From the NCBI RefSeq assembly GCF_020731415.2, contig NZ_CP088273.1:377001-441000 (forward strand): a stretch of DNA of 64,000 nt, given 5' to 3'. How positions within the stretch are numbered: position 1 is the first letter of the stretch; each line of letters begins with the position of its first letter. This DNA comes from Phyllobacterium sp. T1293. GTDB lineage: Bacteria > Pseudomonadota > Alphaproteobacteria > Rhizobiales > Rhizobiaceae. Shown here piece by piece: positions 1 through 7,953 of this stretch. A program made the position numbers and the translations under genes. The notes under the pieces were generated by a model. It did no database searches. It saw only the letters and a list, made by a program, of their open reading frames with translations, and was not told the origin of the DNA.

Positions 1-1019
1 CCCTGGAAAATCTTGAGGCCAAGACTGTCCTGTGTTGCCGCATTCGCAGCAGGGGCATAGGCGGTGGATGCGGTCAGTGTGGCCGGTTCAGCCTTGACGA
101 TTGCCTTATCAGCCGAGACTTGCGGCGGTACCGATTTCACATAGGTGACAATGGCCTTGATATCCTCGGGCGTCAGATGACGCAGGCTGAAATCCACAGC
201 TTCACCCATGCTGCCGGTAGCCGAACCGCGACCCTCCGCATGACCCTTGGAGAGGTAGTCGAACAGTTGCTGATCGGTCCAATTGCCGATGCCGGTCTGC
301 TTGTCGGAACTGATATTGTAGGCTTTCCAGCCCTGTAGTTCGGCTCCAGCGAATTTCTTGCCATTGTTGACTGCAAACATCAGATTACGCGGCGTGTGGC
401 ACTCGCCGCAATGGGCCATGGCCTCGACCAGATAGGCGCCCCTGTTCCATTCCTCGCTCTGTTTCGGATCAGGCTGCAAGGGGCCGCTTGGCACAAACAG
501 CAGGTTCCAGAAGCGCATGACGTAGCGCTGGTTGAAAGGGAAACCCAATTCATTCTTCGGTGCTTCTGCGCTGACAGGCGGCAGGCTGAACAGATAGGCT
601 TTGATGGCCAGCGCGTCTTCCGTCGTCATCTGGGCATAAGCCGCATAGGAAAAGGCCGGGTAGAGATTTTGCCCCTCCTTGTCGATGCCCTGATGCAAAG
701 CGCGCACGAATTCCGCATCGGTCCAGTTGCCGATGCCGGTTTCCTTATCGGCAGTGATATTGGGGGAATAGATCGTGCCGAATGGCAGCTTGAAGGCAAG
801 ACCGCCCGCATAGGGCTTGCCGCCCGCCGTGGTGTGGCAGGCAACGCAGTCCGCCGCGCGGGTCAGGTATTCACCGCGATCAATCAGTGCCTGACCGGTC
901 GGCAGTTTAGCGGCAGCTTCCGATACATCCGGCAGGGATGCCGGTTTGAACAGGAAGATTGCGACGCCCGCAGCGATAACAACCACTGCGGCGAGAAAAA
1001 GGAGGCCCAGTCTCTTCAT
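1..1019 (-). CDS. Multihaem cytochrome c, C-terminus beyond the window
   Basis: Membrane-anchored or periplasmic c-type cytochrome, probably the electron acceptor of the molybdenum hydroxylase encoded just upstream. Translation from the ATG at 1019 gives an N-terminal hydrophobic segment (MKRLGLLFLAAVVVIAAGVA) serving as signal or anchor. Two haem-binding CXXCH motifs are visible, CVACH near residue 60 and CGECH near residue 205. The gene runs off the left edge, and the family (three-haem cytochromes of membrane-bound dehydrogenases) normally has a third haem site, which would lie outside. The start is 10 nt after the stop of the molybdopterin subunit, so the three genes form one operon. The identity of the partner dehydrogenase is inferred from the neighbours. 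Confidence 0.85.
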   Translation of the reverse strand, partial: MKRLGLLFLAAVVVIAAGVAIFLFKPASLPDVSEAAAKLPTGQALIDRGEYLTRAADCVACHTTAGGKPYAGGLAFKLPFGTIYSPNITADKETGIGNWTDAEFVRALHQGIDKEGQNLYPAFSYAAYAQMTTEDALAIKAYLFSLPPVSAEAPKNELGFPFNQRYVMRFWNLLFVPSGPLQPDPKQSEEWNRGAYLVEAMAHCGECHTPRNLMFAVNNGKKFAGAELQGWKAYNISSDKQTGIGNWTDQQLFDYLSKGHAEGRGSATGSMGEAVDFSLRHLTPEDIKAIVTYVKSVPPQVSADKAIVKAEPATLTASTAYAPAANAATQDSLGLKIFQ

Positions 1020-1029
1020 GATTCAGACC

Positions 1030-3336
1030 TCACAATTCTTCAGATGCAGTTTCAGAAGGCTCCTCGGCCTTTGTGGTTGCCAGAGCAGCGAATAAGGGTG
1101 CTGTCAGCGGCGGTATCATCGAGACACTCTTTTTCTCGGTTCCGCCCGTTTTCAGCTCGTCCCGGTTGAAGGGAAGCGTGCGCAGACGCTTGCCGGTTGC
1201 CGAGAAGATGGCATTGCCCAAGGCTGGTGCGGCGGAAACCGTTGCGGTCTCACCGATACCACCGGGGGATTCGGTGCTCTTGACGTGATGGATCTCGATT
1301 TTTGGCGCTTCATTGTTGCGCAGGATGCGGTAGTCGTGGAAGTTGCTCTGGTCTACGCGTCCTTCACTGAAGGTGATGCCACTATAAAGCGCTGCGGAAA
1401 GCCCGAAGATCAGCCCGCCTTCAATCTGTGCTTCAACCGTATTGGGATTGATTGTCACGCCGCAATCAACAGCGACAACTGCGCGGTGCAGTGTGATTTC
1501 ACCTGCGGGTGAGACCGAAATCTCCAGTACCGCCGCCATGAAGCTGCCGAAGGCGTCATGCAGCGAGATACCCCGCCCCATGCCAGCGGCGAGCGGTGTG
1601 CCCCAGCCGGATTTTTCAGCAACAAGTTCAAGCACGCCTGCCACGCGTGGCTGGTTCTTGGTCAATGCCCTCCGGTATTCTACGGGGTCCTTGCCCGCCG
1701 CATGGGCAAGTTCGTCCATGAAGCTTTCAACCACAAACACATTGTGGGTGGGGCCAACCCCGCGCCACCATGTGATCGGAACCGGCGGGTCCTCGCGCAC
1801 CCAGTCGACGTGAATGACGGGCAGGTCATAGGGAGGCTTTGCAGCGCCCTCGACCGCATCGTCATCAAGCTTATCCTCAGGCCAGCCGCTCGGGATGTAA
1901 TTTCCGAGCACCGAACCACCGGCAACATGGTCAACCCACACTGTTGGCAGACCGTCTTCGCCAAGGCCCGCAGATATGCGGTCATAATAGGCGGGGCGGT
2001 AAAGATCGTGCTGGATGTCTTCTTCGCGGGTCCAGATCACCTTGACGGGATAGCTGACCTGCTTGGCGATGGCGACAGCCTGTGCCACGGATTCGGCCAC
2101 AAGGCGACGACCAAAGCCACCGCCGATCAACTGATTATGCAGGATGACCTTTTCGAGTGGATAGCCTGTAACCTGTGCGGCGACACCCTGCGCAATCGCA
2201 GGCACCTGCGTGCCAACCCAGATTTCGCATTCATCGGCGCGGACATGCACGACGCAATTGATGGGTTCCATCGGCGCATGCGCAAGGAATGGAAGCTCAT
2301 AGGTAGCCTCGACCTTCTTGGCCGCAGCCTTCATCTTGGCTTCAACATCGCCCTCCTGGCGCGCCATGATCGGCTTTTTGTGCTCGGATGCGGCTTTGAG
2401 GGCCGCCATGATGTTGCTGCTGTCAAGTTTGGCATTCGCGCCTTCATTCCAGGTGATGTTAAGTGCTTCAAGGCCCTTCTTCGCAGCCCAGAAATGGTCG
2501 CCAATGACGGCAACGGCATTGTCGAGCTTGACGATATCGCGCACGCCCGGAATAGCGCGTGCTGCCTTGTCGTCCACATCCTGCAGCTTGCCGCCAAAGA
2601 CGGGGCAGGCGGCGACAGTCGCGACCTTCATATCGGGCACACGGATATCGATGCCGTACTTTACAGCACCATTGACTTTGCCCGGTGTATCAAGCCTGCG
2701 GCTGGATTTACCGATCAGCTGGAAGTCCTTCTGGTCCTTCAGCTTGACCTCTGTTGGTACAGGCTGCTTTGCGGCTGCGTCGGCAAGAGCGCCATAGGCG
2801 AGCTGGCGGCCGGTTGGCTGATGGGTAACAACGCCAAGCCTGGCGGCGCATTCCGTCACGGGCACCGACCATTCGGCTGCTGCTGCTGCAACCAGCATCA
2901 TCCGTGCTGTTGCACCCGCTTTGCGCAGCGGTTCCCAGGTGGCGCGCATGGATGTGGAGCCGCCTGTGGCCTGACCGCCAAGGGCCGCGGTCGCATAGAG
3001 CTTGTCGTTTGGTGGTGCATCGACGGCTTTAACCTGATCAAGGCCGACTTCCAGTTCCTCGGCAATCAGCGTTGCTTCGCCCGTATGGGTGCCCTGACCC
3101 ATTTCGATATTGGGAAGGATGAGCGTGATCTGCCCATCGGTGCCGATGCGAATATAGGCATCGGGCGAAAAGGCGGCGGTGACGTCACCGTCAACCGGCA
3201 GTGCAGTGCTGGCGGCAAGGACGGGCTTCACGCCTGCGCCAAATAATGCAAAGCCCAGAATCAGGCCGCCACCTTGCAGGAAGGCGCGGCGGGAAGTTCC
3301 TGTTTTCGGGGAGGGGGAGGAGGATGGCTTGCTCAT
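1030..3336 (-). CDS. iorB: Molybdopterin-binding subunit of an isoquinoline 1-oxidoreductase-type hydroxylase
   Basis: Large catalytic subunit of a xanthine-oxidase-family enzyme that hydroxylates N-heterocycles or oxidises aldehydes with water as oxygen source. The N-terminus carries a twin-arginine signal (SRRAFLQGGG followed by a hydrophobic stretch ending in VLA), so the enzyme is exported folded. The rest is the two-part Ald_Xan_dh_C2 molybdopterin fold with glycine-rich motifs such as GGGFGRR and the late GGIGETATVSAAPALGNAI segment. The start at 3336 is preferred over an ATG at 3351 because GGAG lies 9 nt before it. The 2Fe-2S subunit is directly upstream and a cytochrome c directly downstream, the usual three-subunit layout. 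Symbol by family resemblance; the true substrate is unknown. Confidence 0.88.
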   Translation of the reverse strand: MSKPSSSPSPKTGTSRRAFLQGGGLILGFALFGAGVKPVLAASTALPVDGDVTAAFSPDAYIRIGTDGQITLILPNIEMGQGTHTGEATLIAEELEVGLDQVKAVDAPPNDKLYATAALGGQATGGSTSMRATWEPLRKAGATARMMLVAAAAAEWSVPVTECAARLGVVTHQPTGRQLAYGALADAAAKQPVPTEVKLKDQKDFQLIGKSSRRLDTPGKVNGAVKYGIDIRVPDMKVATVAACPVFGGKLQDVDDKAARAIPGVRDIVKLDNAVAVIGDHFWAAKKGLEALNITWNEGANAKLDSSNIMAALKAASEHKKPIMARQEGDVEAKMKAAAKKVEATYELPFLAHAPMEPINCVVHVRADECEIWVGTQVPAIAQGVAAQVTGYPLEKVILHNQLIGGGFGRRLVAESVAQAVAIAKQVSYPVKVIWTREEDIQHDLYRPAYYDRISAGLGEDGLPTVWVDHVAGGSVLGNYIPSGWPEDKLDDDAVEGAAKPPYDLPVIHVDWVREDPPVPITWWRGVGPTHNVFVVESFMDELAHAAGKDPVEYRRALTKNQPRVAGVLELVAEKSGWGTPLAAGMGRGISLHDAFGSFMAAVLEISVSPAGEITLHRAVVAVDCGVTINPNTVEAQIEGGLIFGLSAALYSGITFSEGRVDQSNFHDYRILRNNEAPKIEIHHVKSTESPGGIGETATVSAAPALGNAIFSATGKRLRTLPFNRDELKTGGTEKKSVSMIPPLTAPLFAALATTKAEEPSETASEEL

Positions 3337-3355
3337 GCTGGCTATCTCCATTTCC

Positions 3356-3808
3356 TCAGGCCTTCGCGGCCTGTTTTATGGCCGCTCGAATCCGGGGATA
3401 GGTGCCGCATCGACAGATATTGCCGGACATGGCCGCATCAATATCGCGGTCAGTGGGGTCAGGGTTTCGATCAAGCAAAGCGGAGGCGGACATGATCTGT
3501 CCGGACTGACAATAGCCGCACTGCACGACTTCCAGATTGAGCCAGGCGTCCTGTATTTTCTTGCCTGATGGCGTGGCGCTAACCGCTTCAATGGTCGTTA
3601 TCTTGCGCGAACCAACCGAGGCGGCAGGCAGGACGCAGGAGCGTACCGGGCGTCCATCCAGCTGCACCGTACAAGCGCCGCACTGGGCAATGCCACAACC
3701 AAATTTGGTGCCGGTCAAACCAATCACATCACGCAGCACCCAGAGCAGAGGCATATCCTCCGGCACATCAACGTTGCGATCTTCGCCATTTATATTCAGG
3801 GCTATCAT
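3356..3808 (-). CDS. iorA: 2Fe-2S subunit of the molybdenum hydroxylase
   Basis: Small iron-sulfur subunit passing electrons from the molybdenum site of the neighbouring large subunit to the cytochrome. The 150-residue protein shows both cluster domains. The plant-ferredoxin-type N-terminal cluster has C38, C43, C46 and C58 ([16 protein letters not shown]). The C-terminal helical domain has C97 and C100 ([10 protein letters not shown]) plus C132 and C134 ([11 protein letters not shown]). No signal peptide is seen, so it presumably rides out through Tat with the large subunit. It ends 19 nt before the chosen start of the large subunit. Length and motifs are normal for the family. Confidence 0.93.
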   Translation of the reverse strand: MIALNINGEDRNVDVPEDMPLLWVLRDVIGLTGTKFGCGIAQCGACTVQLDGRPVRSCVLPAASVGSRKITTIEAVSATPSGKKIQDAWLNLEVVQCGYCQSGQIMSASALLDRNPDPTDRDIDAAMSGNICRCGTYPRIRAAIKQAAKA

Positions 3809-4043
3809 CAGGCCGCTCCTCGGTTATCCGTGTCTGTGGGACAGATGTCAAAGTCAACGCAGCATGTGCGATTGATGACACAGAAAAGCCACCCTTACCA
3901 GAGGTTGTAACAGGAAGGTGATCGGCATTGGCGGCAGGAGGCTGCCCCAGGCAATTGTACGATAGAATTTGCTGGCAAACGAAACTCCTTCCGGAGCGCT
4001 TGCCAGCGTTACCGCCTGAAATATCAGATGTTTACAAGAACGG

Positions 4044-4145
4044 TCAGACCGCGAAGATAACAGCCGTTACCATCATTGCTCCGAACAAAATGGCAGAGCA
4101 TGTTATCCAATTGCACAGATCGCCGTTTTCTTTAACGTGTCGCAT
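4044..4145 (-). CDS. Candidate 33-residue single-span membrane protein
   Basis: Not recognised. A short reading frame lies in the 580-nt gap between the kinase gene and the hydroxylase operon. An AGGAGG ribosome site sits 6 nt before the ATG. The peptide starts MRHVKENGDLCNW, then has one hydrophobic stretch (ITCSAILFGAMMVTAVIFAV) reaching the C-terminus, as expected for a one-pass inner-membrane microprotein. The rest of the gap shows no other gene. Support is the strong ribosome site plus the clean charged-then-hydrophobic layout; coding is not proven. A peptide with a similar core is encoded at 59375-59461. Confidence 0.5.
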   Translation of the reverse strand: MRHVKENGDLCNWITCSAILFGAMMVTAVIFAV

Positions 4146-4390
4146 CACTTGCCTCCTGTTGAGCGTAACCGGCTAAACCGGCGCGTTCTCAAAGACCACG
4201 AACACCCGCCGCTGACTCTGTTGGCCAACGATCGTTTTTGAAAAGAGTGATTCATGTCCTGCTGCCGGAGCGTGCGGAATTGGTATTCAGCCATCCGGAT
4301 TACAGCAGTTCGGAGTATAGCACTTACCGGACTGGGGCTCAATTTGTTGTCCGGCATGGAATCATCACATTTGATATCGGAACCGTGAGA

Positions 4391-6595
4391 TTACGTTAAT
4401 TTTTCGTTACCAGCCGCCGCGTCAACCAGTCTGGGAAAGATCATGCGCACCAGCGCTCCACGGCCTTCATAGAAACCCGCCGGGGCATCATGCATTTCGA
4501 GCCGCCCACCATGGTCCTCGACAATCTTCTTGACGATGGCGAGGCCAAGTCCGGTACCCTTTTCGCGGGTGGTCACGTAAGGCTCCAGCAATTGATGCCG
4601 GTTTTCGGCTGGTAACCCCTTTCCGTTGTCAACGACTTCAACAAGGATGGAAGGACCAGAGCCCGCCGCCCGTACGAGTATGTGTCCTTCGCTGACAGCG
4701 CCGGACTGCAGCATGGCATCGATGGACTCCGATGCATTCTTGATGATGTTGCCGAATGCCTGCCCCAAAAGGCGGCTGTCGAAATTGCCGATAAGCGGCT
4801 CGCCGGCAAATTCATGTTCGAACTTGATCTGGCTGTTGCTGATTTCAACAAGGAAAGATGCGTCGCGCAGGACATCGCGAACATCCGTTGCGGCCAGCTG
4901 CGGCTTTGGCATGCGGGCGAATTCGGAAAACTCGTCCACCATGCGGCCAATGTCGCCGACCTGCCGGATAATGGTCTCGGTACACTGGTCAAAGACTTCA
5001 CGGTCTTCGGTGATGACTTTGCCGTAACGGCGACGCAGCCGTTCGGCGGAAAGCTGAATAGGTGTCAGCGGGTTTTTGATTTCGTGGGCGATACGCCGCG
5101 CAACATCAGCCCAGGCGGATGAGCGGTGTGCCGCGACGAGATCGGTGATGTCATCGACCGTAACCACATAGGATGTGTTCTGGGTGTCCGCGTCTTCGCG
5201 TGTGATCTGGACGTTGAATGAACGGGCGACACCATTGCGGGTCATGGCAATCTGCTTGCGGCTTGACGAGCGTCCGCTATCGCGTGCCGTGGTGAAGACT
5301 TCGCCAAACTCCGGCAGGAGTTCAGTCAAATTGCCGCCGATCGTCGAAACGCCATCCTCCAGCAGCATGGTTTCAGCGGGCCGGTTGATAACAGCAATGT
5401 CGCCTTGTGTGTTGACGCTGATCACGCCAGCGGTGACGCCGGAAAGAACGGCCTCGGTAAATCGCCTGCGCTCATCGATCTGCTCTTTTGCCGAGATCAG
5501 ATCGGTGTGCTGGGTTTTCAACTGTCTGACCATCTTGTTGAAGGTCAGGGATAGCGAGCCAATGTCGCCATCAGACCCGCGAACAGGAACAGAGACATCA
5601 AAATCTCCTGTCGCTACTTCTTCGGCTGCCCCGATAAGCAGGCGAATGGGCTGAACCACACGATTGGCCACGGCGATGCCTGTCCAGACGGCTGTCAGAA
5701 GCAGCAATAATGTCAATTCGACGTAGAGCAGCGCATAGGCGATCTGCGTGTTCTTGCGGTTGCTGGCCAGCGACTGATACTCGCTGTTATTATCGGTCAT
5801 AACCCGCATATTGTTCAGAGCCGACGGATCGATGGTGCGCAGCGTATAGAGGTAGAGGTCCGGCAGTGCCTGTGTCTTGACGACGGCCCCGACCAGATTG
5901 GTCTCACCCGGCGGGATCAGGGCGGGCCGGTCGCCAGCAGCGCCGCGCAATGCCGTCAGCGGAACCGGCGGCAGCTGGTGGTCATTGATGAGGTTTGCAC
6001 TGACAACGATTTCGCCTGTTGATTTGACCAGTGACGCGCCCAGAAGATTGTTACGGCCCGCATCATAGGTCAGCCAGTCAGCAAAAGCGCCGCGATCCAG
6101 GCTGAAAAGCATACGCCGCTGGTCAAGCTCAATGGCCATGGAAAGGGTTGTAGTCACCAGATTCTGGGCATTGTCTTCCGTATAGGACTGCGCCGCCTTG
6201 ATCGACATGTCGATAATCTTGTTGTTGTCGACATTGATCCATGAATTCAGTCTGTTATCCAGAATAATCAACGAAAAACAGGCGACAATGATGCACGGTA
6301 TCGACGCGATCAGAGCGAAGATGAAGGCGATATTGGTGTGCAGATCATTGTGCTTTTCCTTGTTCTTGAAAAGGAAGAGCTTTCGTACGGTCGCATAGGA
6401 CAGATAGATCAGCAGCAGGATCGAGACCGTATTGGCGGCGATGATAAGCTGGGTGATCTCTTTTGTCGGCGATATGGTTGTGATGCCCATCATCACGATG
6501 AACGAGGCAATCGTCGTTGCCAGAGCCAGAAGCGTTAGAGATAGCGCGCCCCTTGGCAGAACCTGTTGTTTGATCTCGGTTTCGCTGGAGGACAT
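4391..6595 (-). CDS. NtrY-like membrane sensor histidine kinase
   Basis: Membrane sensor kinase of the NtrY type. The first roughly 100 residues contain three or four membrane spans. A periplasmic stretch follows to about residue 280, then another span, a HAMP linker near 305-360, a PAS domain near 375-480, the phosphoacceptor helix (RRIAHEIKNPLTPIQLSAERL) and a HATPase domain with DNGKGLP and TGLGLAIVKK. NtrY proteins sense nitrogen or redox state and normally phosphorylate NtrX. No response regulator lies next to this gene in the window, so it is an orphan or a second NtrY paralogue. It is transcribed away from the deformylase-like gene. Family call sure, signal and partner unknown. Confidence 0.88.
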   Translation of the reverse strand: MSSSETEIKQQVLPRGALSLTLLALATTIASFIVMMGITTISPTKEITQLIIAANTVSILLLIYLSYATVRKLFLFKNKEKHNDLHTNIAFIFALIASIPCIIVACFSLIILDNRLNSWINVDNNKIIDMSIKAAQSYTEDNAQNLVTTTLSMAIELDQRRMLFSLDRGAFADWLTYDAGRNNLLGASLVKSTGEIVVSANLINDHQLPPVPLTALRGAAGDRPALIPPGETNLVGAVVKTQALPDLYLYTLRTIDPSALNNMRVMTDNNSEYQSLASNRKNTQIAYALLYVELTLLLLLTAVWTGIAVANRVVQPIRLLIGAAEEVATGDFDVSVPVRGSDGDIGSLSLTFNKMVRQLKTQHTDLISAKEQIDERRRFTEAVLSGVTAGVISVNTQGDIAVINRPAETMLLEDGVSTIGGNLTELLPEFGEVFTTARDSGRSSSRKQIAMTRNGVARSFNVQITREDADTQNTSYVVTVDDITDLVAAHRSSAWADVARRIAHEIKNPLTPIQLSAERLRRRYGKVITEDREVFDQCTETIIRQVGDIGRMVDEFSEFARMPKPQLAATDVRDVLRDASFLVEISNSQIKFEHEFAGEPLIGNFDSRLLGQAFGNIIKNASESIDAMLQSGAVSEGHILVRAAGSGPSILVEVVDNGKGLPAENRHQLLEPYVTTREKGTGLGLAIVKKIVEDHGGRLEMHDAPAGFYEGRGALVRMIFPRLVDAAAGNEKLT

Positions 6596-6766
6596 TCATC
6601 AGCCTCGTTGGGTCTTTCCGTCAGATAACGGAGACCACAGTCATTCGTTGTGGATTATCGGGCGTGGTGCCGCTTGTAAAGCAAGCTTGCATTCTGGCAG
6701 TGGTTTGGGGCAACAGGGTGGACAGGCGTTGCTGATCTGCCACGCGGTTTTGACCGGAGTATAGAT

Positions 6767-7273
6767 ATGACAGTCCGCACGATTGTAAAATTTCCAAACC
6801 CGCATCTGCGGGCAAAGGCAGAGCCTGTCACGGAGTTTGATGACAGCTTGCGGACCTTGGCTGCCGATCTACTCGACACCATGCGCGATGCACCTGGAAT
6901 CGGCATTACGGCGCCGCATATCGGCATTTTGAAACGCGTCGTGGTTGTTGAACTCGATGACGGGCAGGGTGTGCGATACTATATCAATCCAACAGTTGAA
7001 TCGGCATCGGATGCTCTGGTGAAGAATATGGAGGGCAGCGTGTCGATGCCCGGCATCAACGATGAAGTTGAACGGCCATCGTCCGTCCGTATAAACTATC
7101 AGGACCTGACCGGCGCCGCGCAAACCCAAGACGCCGATGGATTGCTGGCTGTGTGTCTGCAACACGAAATTGACCAGCTTGACGGAATTTTCTGGCTGTA
7201 TCGATTGTCAAAGCTTAAGCGGGACCGGCTGGTCAAACGGTTCGAGAAACAGCAGCGTGTCCAGATAGCCTAG
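6767..7273 (+). CDS. Peptide deformylase-like protein lacking metal ligands
   Basis: Homologue of peptide deformylase, 168 residues, the normal length. All three signature motifs are present in altered form. Motif 1 reads GIGITAPHIG (44-53) where active enzymes have GxGxAAPQxG. Motif 2 reads EGSVS (89-93), with Ser91 in place of the metal-binding Cys. Motif 3 reads HEIDQ (133-137), with Gln137 in place of the second metal-binding His. The enzyme should therefore not hold the catalytic iron or zinc in the usual way. Rhizobia are known to carry such deformylase-like paralogues beside a true def. A GGAG site lies 7 nt before the ATG. Fold confident, function unknown. Confidence 0.85.
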   Translation: MTVRTIVKFPNPHLRAKAEPVTEFDDSLRTLAADLLDTMRDAPGIGITAPHIGILKRVVVVELDDGQGVRYYINPTVESASDALVKNMEGSVSMPGINDEVERPSSVRINYQDLTGAAQTQDADGLLAVCLQHEIDQLDGIFWLYRLSKLKRDRLVKRFEKQQRVQIA

Positions 7274-7281
7274 TCTGTGTC

Positions 7282-7761
7282 TCATCGGTGAATGGGATCT
7301 TTCCAAAGAACGCCCTCCGGCTTTTCGGCGGGTTCGATATCGAGGTTGACAACCACCGGCTCCTGACCGGAGCGAACCAGCACACATTCCAGCGGCTCGT
7401 CCTCACTGGCATTGATCTCCTGATGTGGAACGTAAGGCGGGACAAAAATGAAATCGCCCGGACCTGCTTCTGCCACATATTCCAGCTTCTCGCCCCAGCG
7501 CATCCGTGCCTTGCCTTTAACCACATAGATAATGCTTTCAAGATCACCATGGTGGTGGGCGCCGGTTTTGGCATTGGGGTGAATGACAACGGTCCCGGCC
7601 CAAATTTTCTCGGCACCGGCGCGGGCATGGTTGATTGCAGCTGCCCGGTTCATACCGGGTGTTTGTGCCGTGTTGGGATCAAGGGAATTACCCGGGATGA
7701 CTTTCACGCCATGCTCGCGCCAATCGACAGGTTCATCGTGATGGTGATGATCTTCCGACAT
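7282..7761 (-). CDS. Cupin-domain protein
   Basis: Single-domain cupin of 159 residues. The first cupin motif is GAHHHGDLESIIYVVKG, with clustered histidines and a glutamate for metal binding. The second is GDFIFVPPYVPHQEIN. The N-terminus is histidine-rich (MSEDHHHHDEP). The start at 7761 was chosen because AGGAGG lies 6 nt before it; a longer frame to 7821 has no ribosome site. It is convergent with the deformylase-like gene, with 8 nt between the stops. Small cupins of this type act as metal-dependent isomerases, dioxygenases or sugar-binding proteins; nothing nearby decides which. Confidence 0.82.
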   Translation of the reverse strand: MSEDHHHHDEPVDWREHGVKVIPGNSLDPNTAQTPGMNRAAAINHARAGAEKIWAGTVVIHPNAKTGAHHHGDLESIIYVVKGKARMRWGEKLEYVAEAGPGDFIFVPPYVPHQEINASEDEPLECVLVRSGQEPVVVNLDIEPAEKPEGVLWKDPIHR

Positions 7762-7918
7762 AATGCCTCCTGCTTGTCTGATGGCACAGCGTAACGGGCG
7801 GCTGGAAAAGACGCCAGTCACCTGTCAAAAAATGGTTCAGGCCATGTGACCGATAATTAACCTTAGGTTGCAGTAATTGACTTGACGCTCTGCCTTTCCG
7901 GTCGCCAAAGTAGGGGTG

Positions 7919-7940
7919 CCGCGGGTTGCCCGCGGAGGAG
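7919..7940 (+). promoter_or_regulatory. Hairpin next to the ribosome site of the GGDEF gene
   Basis: CCGCGGG (7919-7925), a TTG loop and CCCGCGG (7929-7935) form a perfect 7-bp stem. Its last two G residues are the first two bases of the GGAGGAG ribosome site. The stem could hide the ribosome site and so limit translation of the diguanylate cyclase. No known riboswitch consensus was recognised around it. Confidence 0.4.
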
Positions 7941-7953
7941 CCAAGACTGTGTG

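Noticed and set aside
1558..3246. Long plus-strand frame of 562 codons
   Set aside because: It is antisense to the well-supported molybdopterin subunit and has a shadow composition rich in His, Cys and Arg.
7880..7953. c-di-GMP (GEMM) riboswitch before the GGDEF gene
   Set aside because: A GC hairpin and CAAAG are present, but the two-helix layout and conserved core of GEMM cannot be built.
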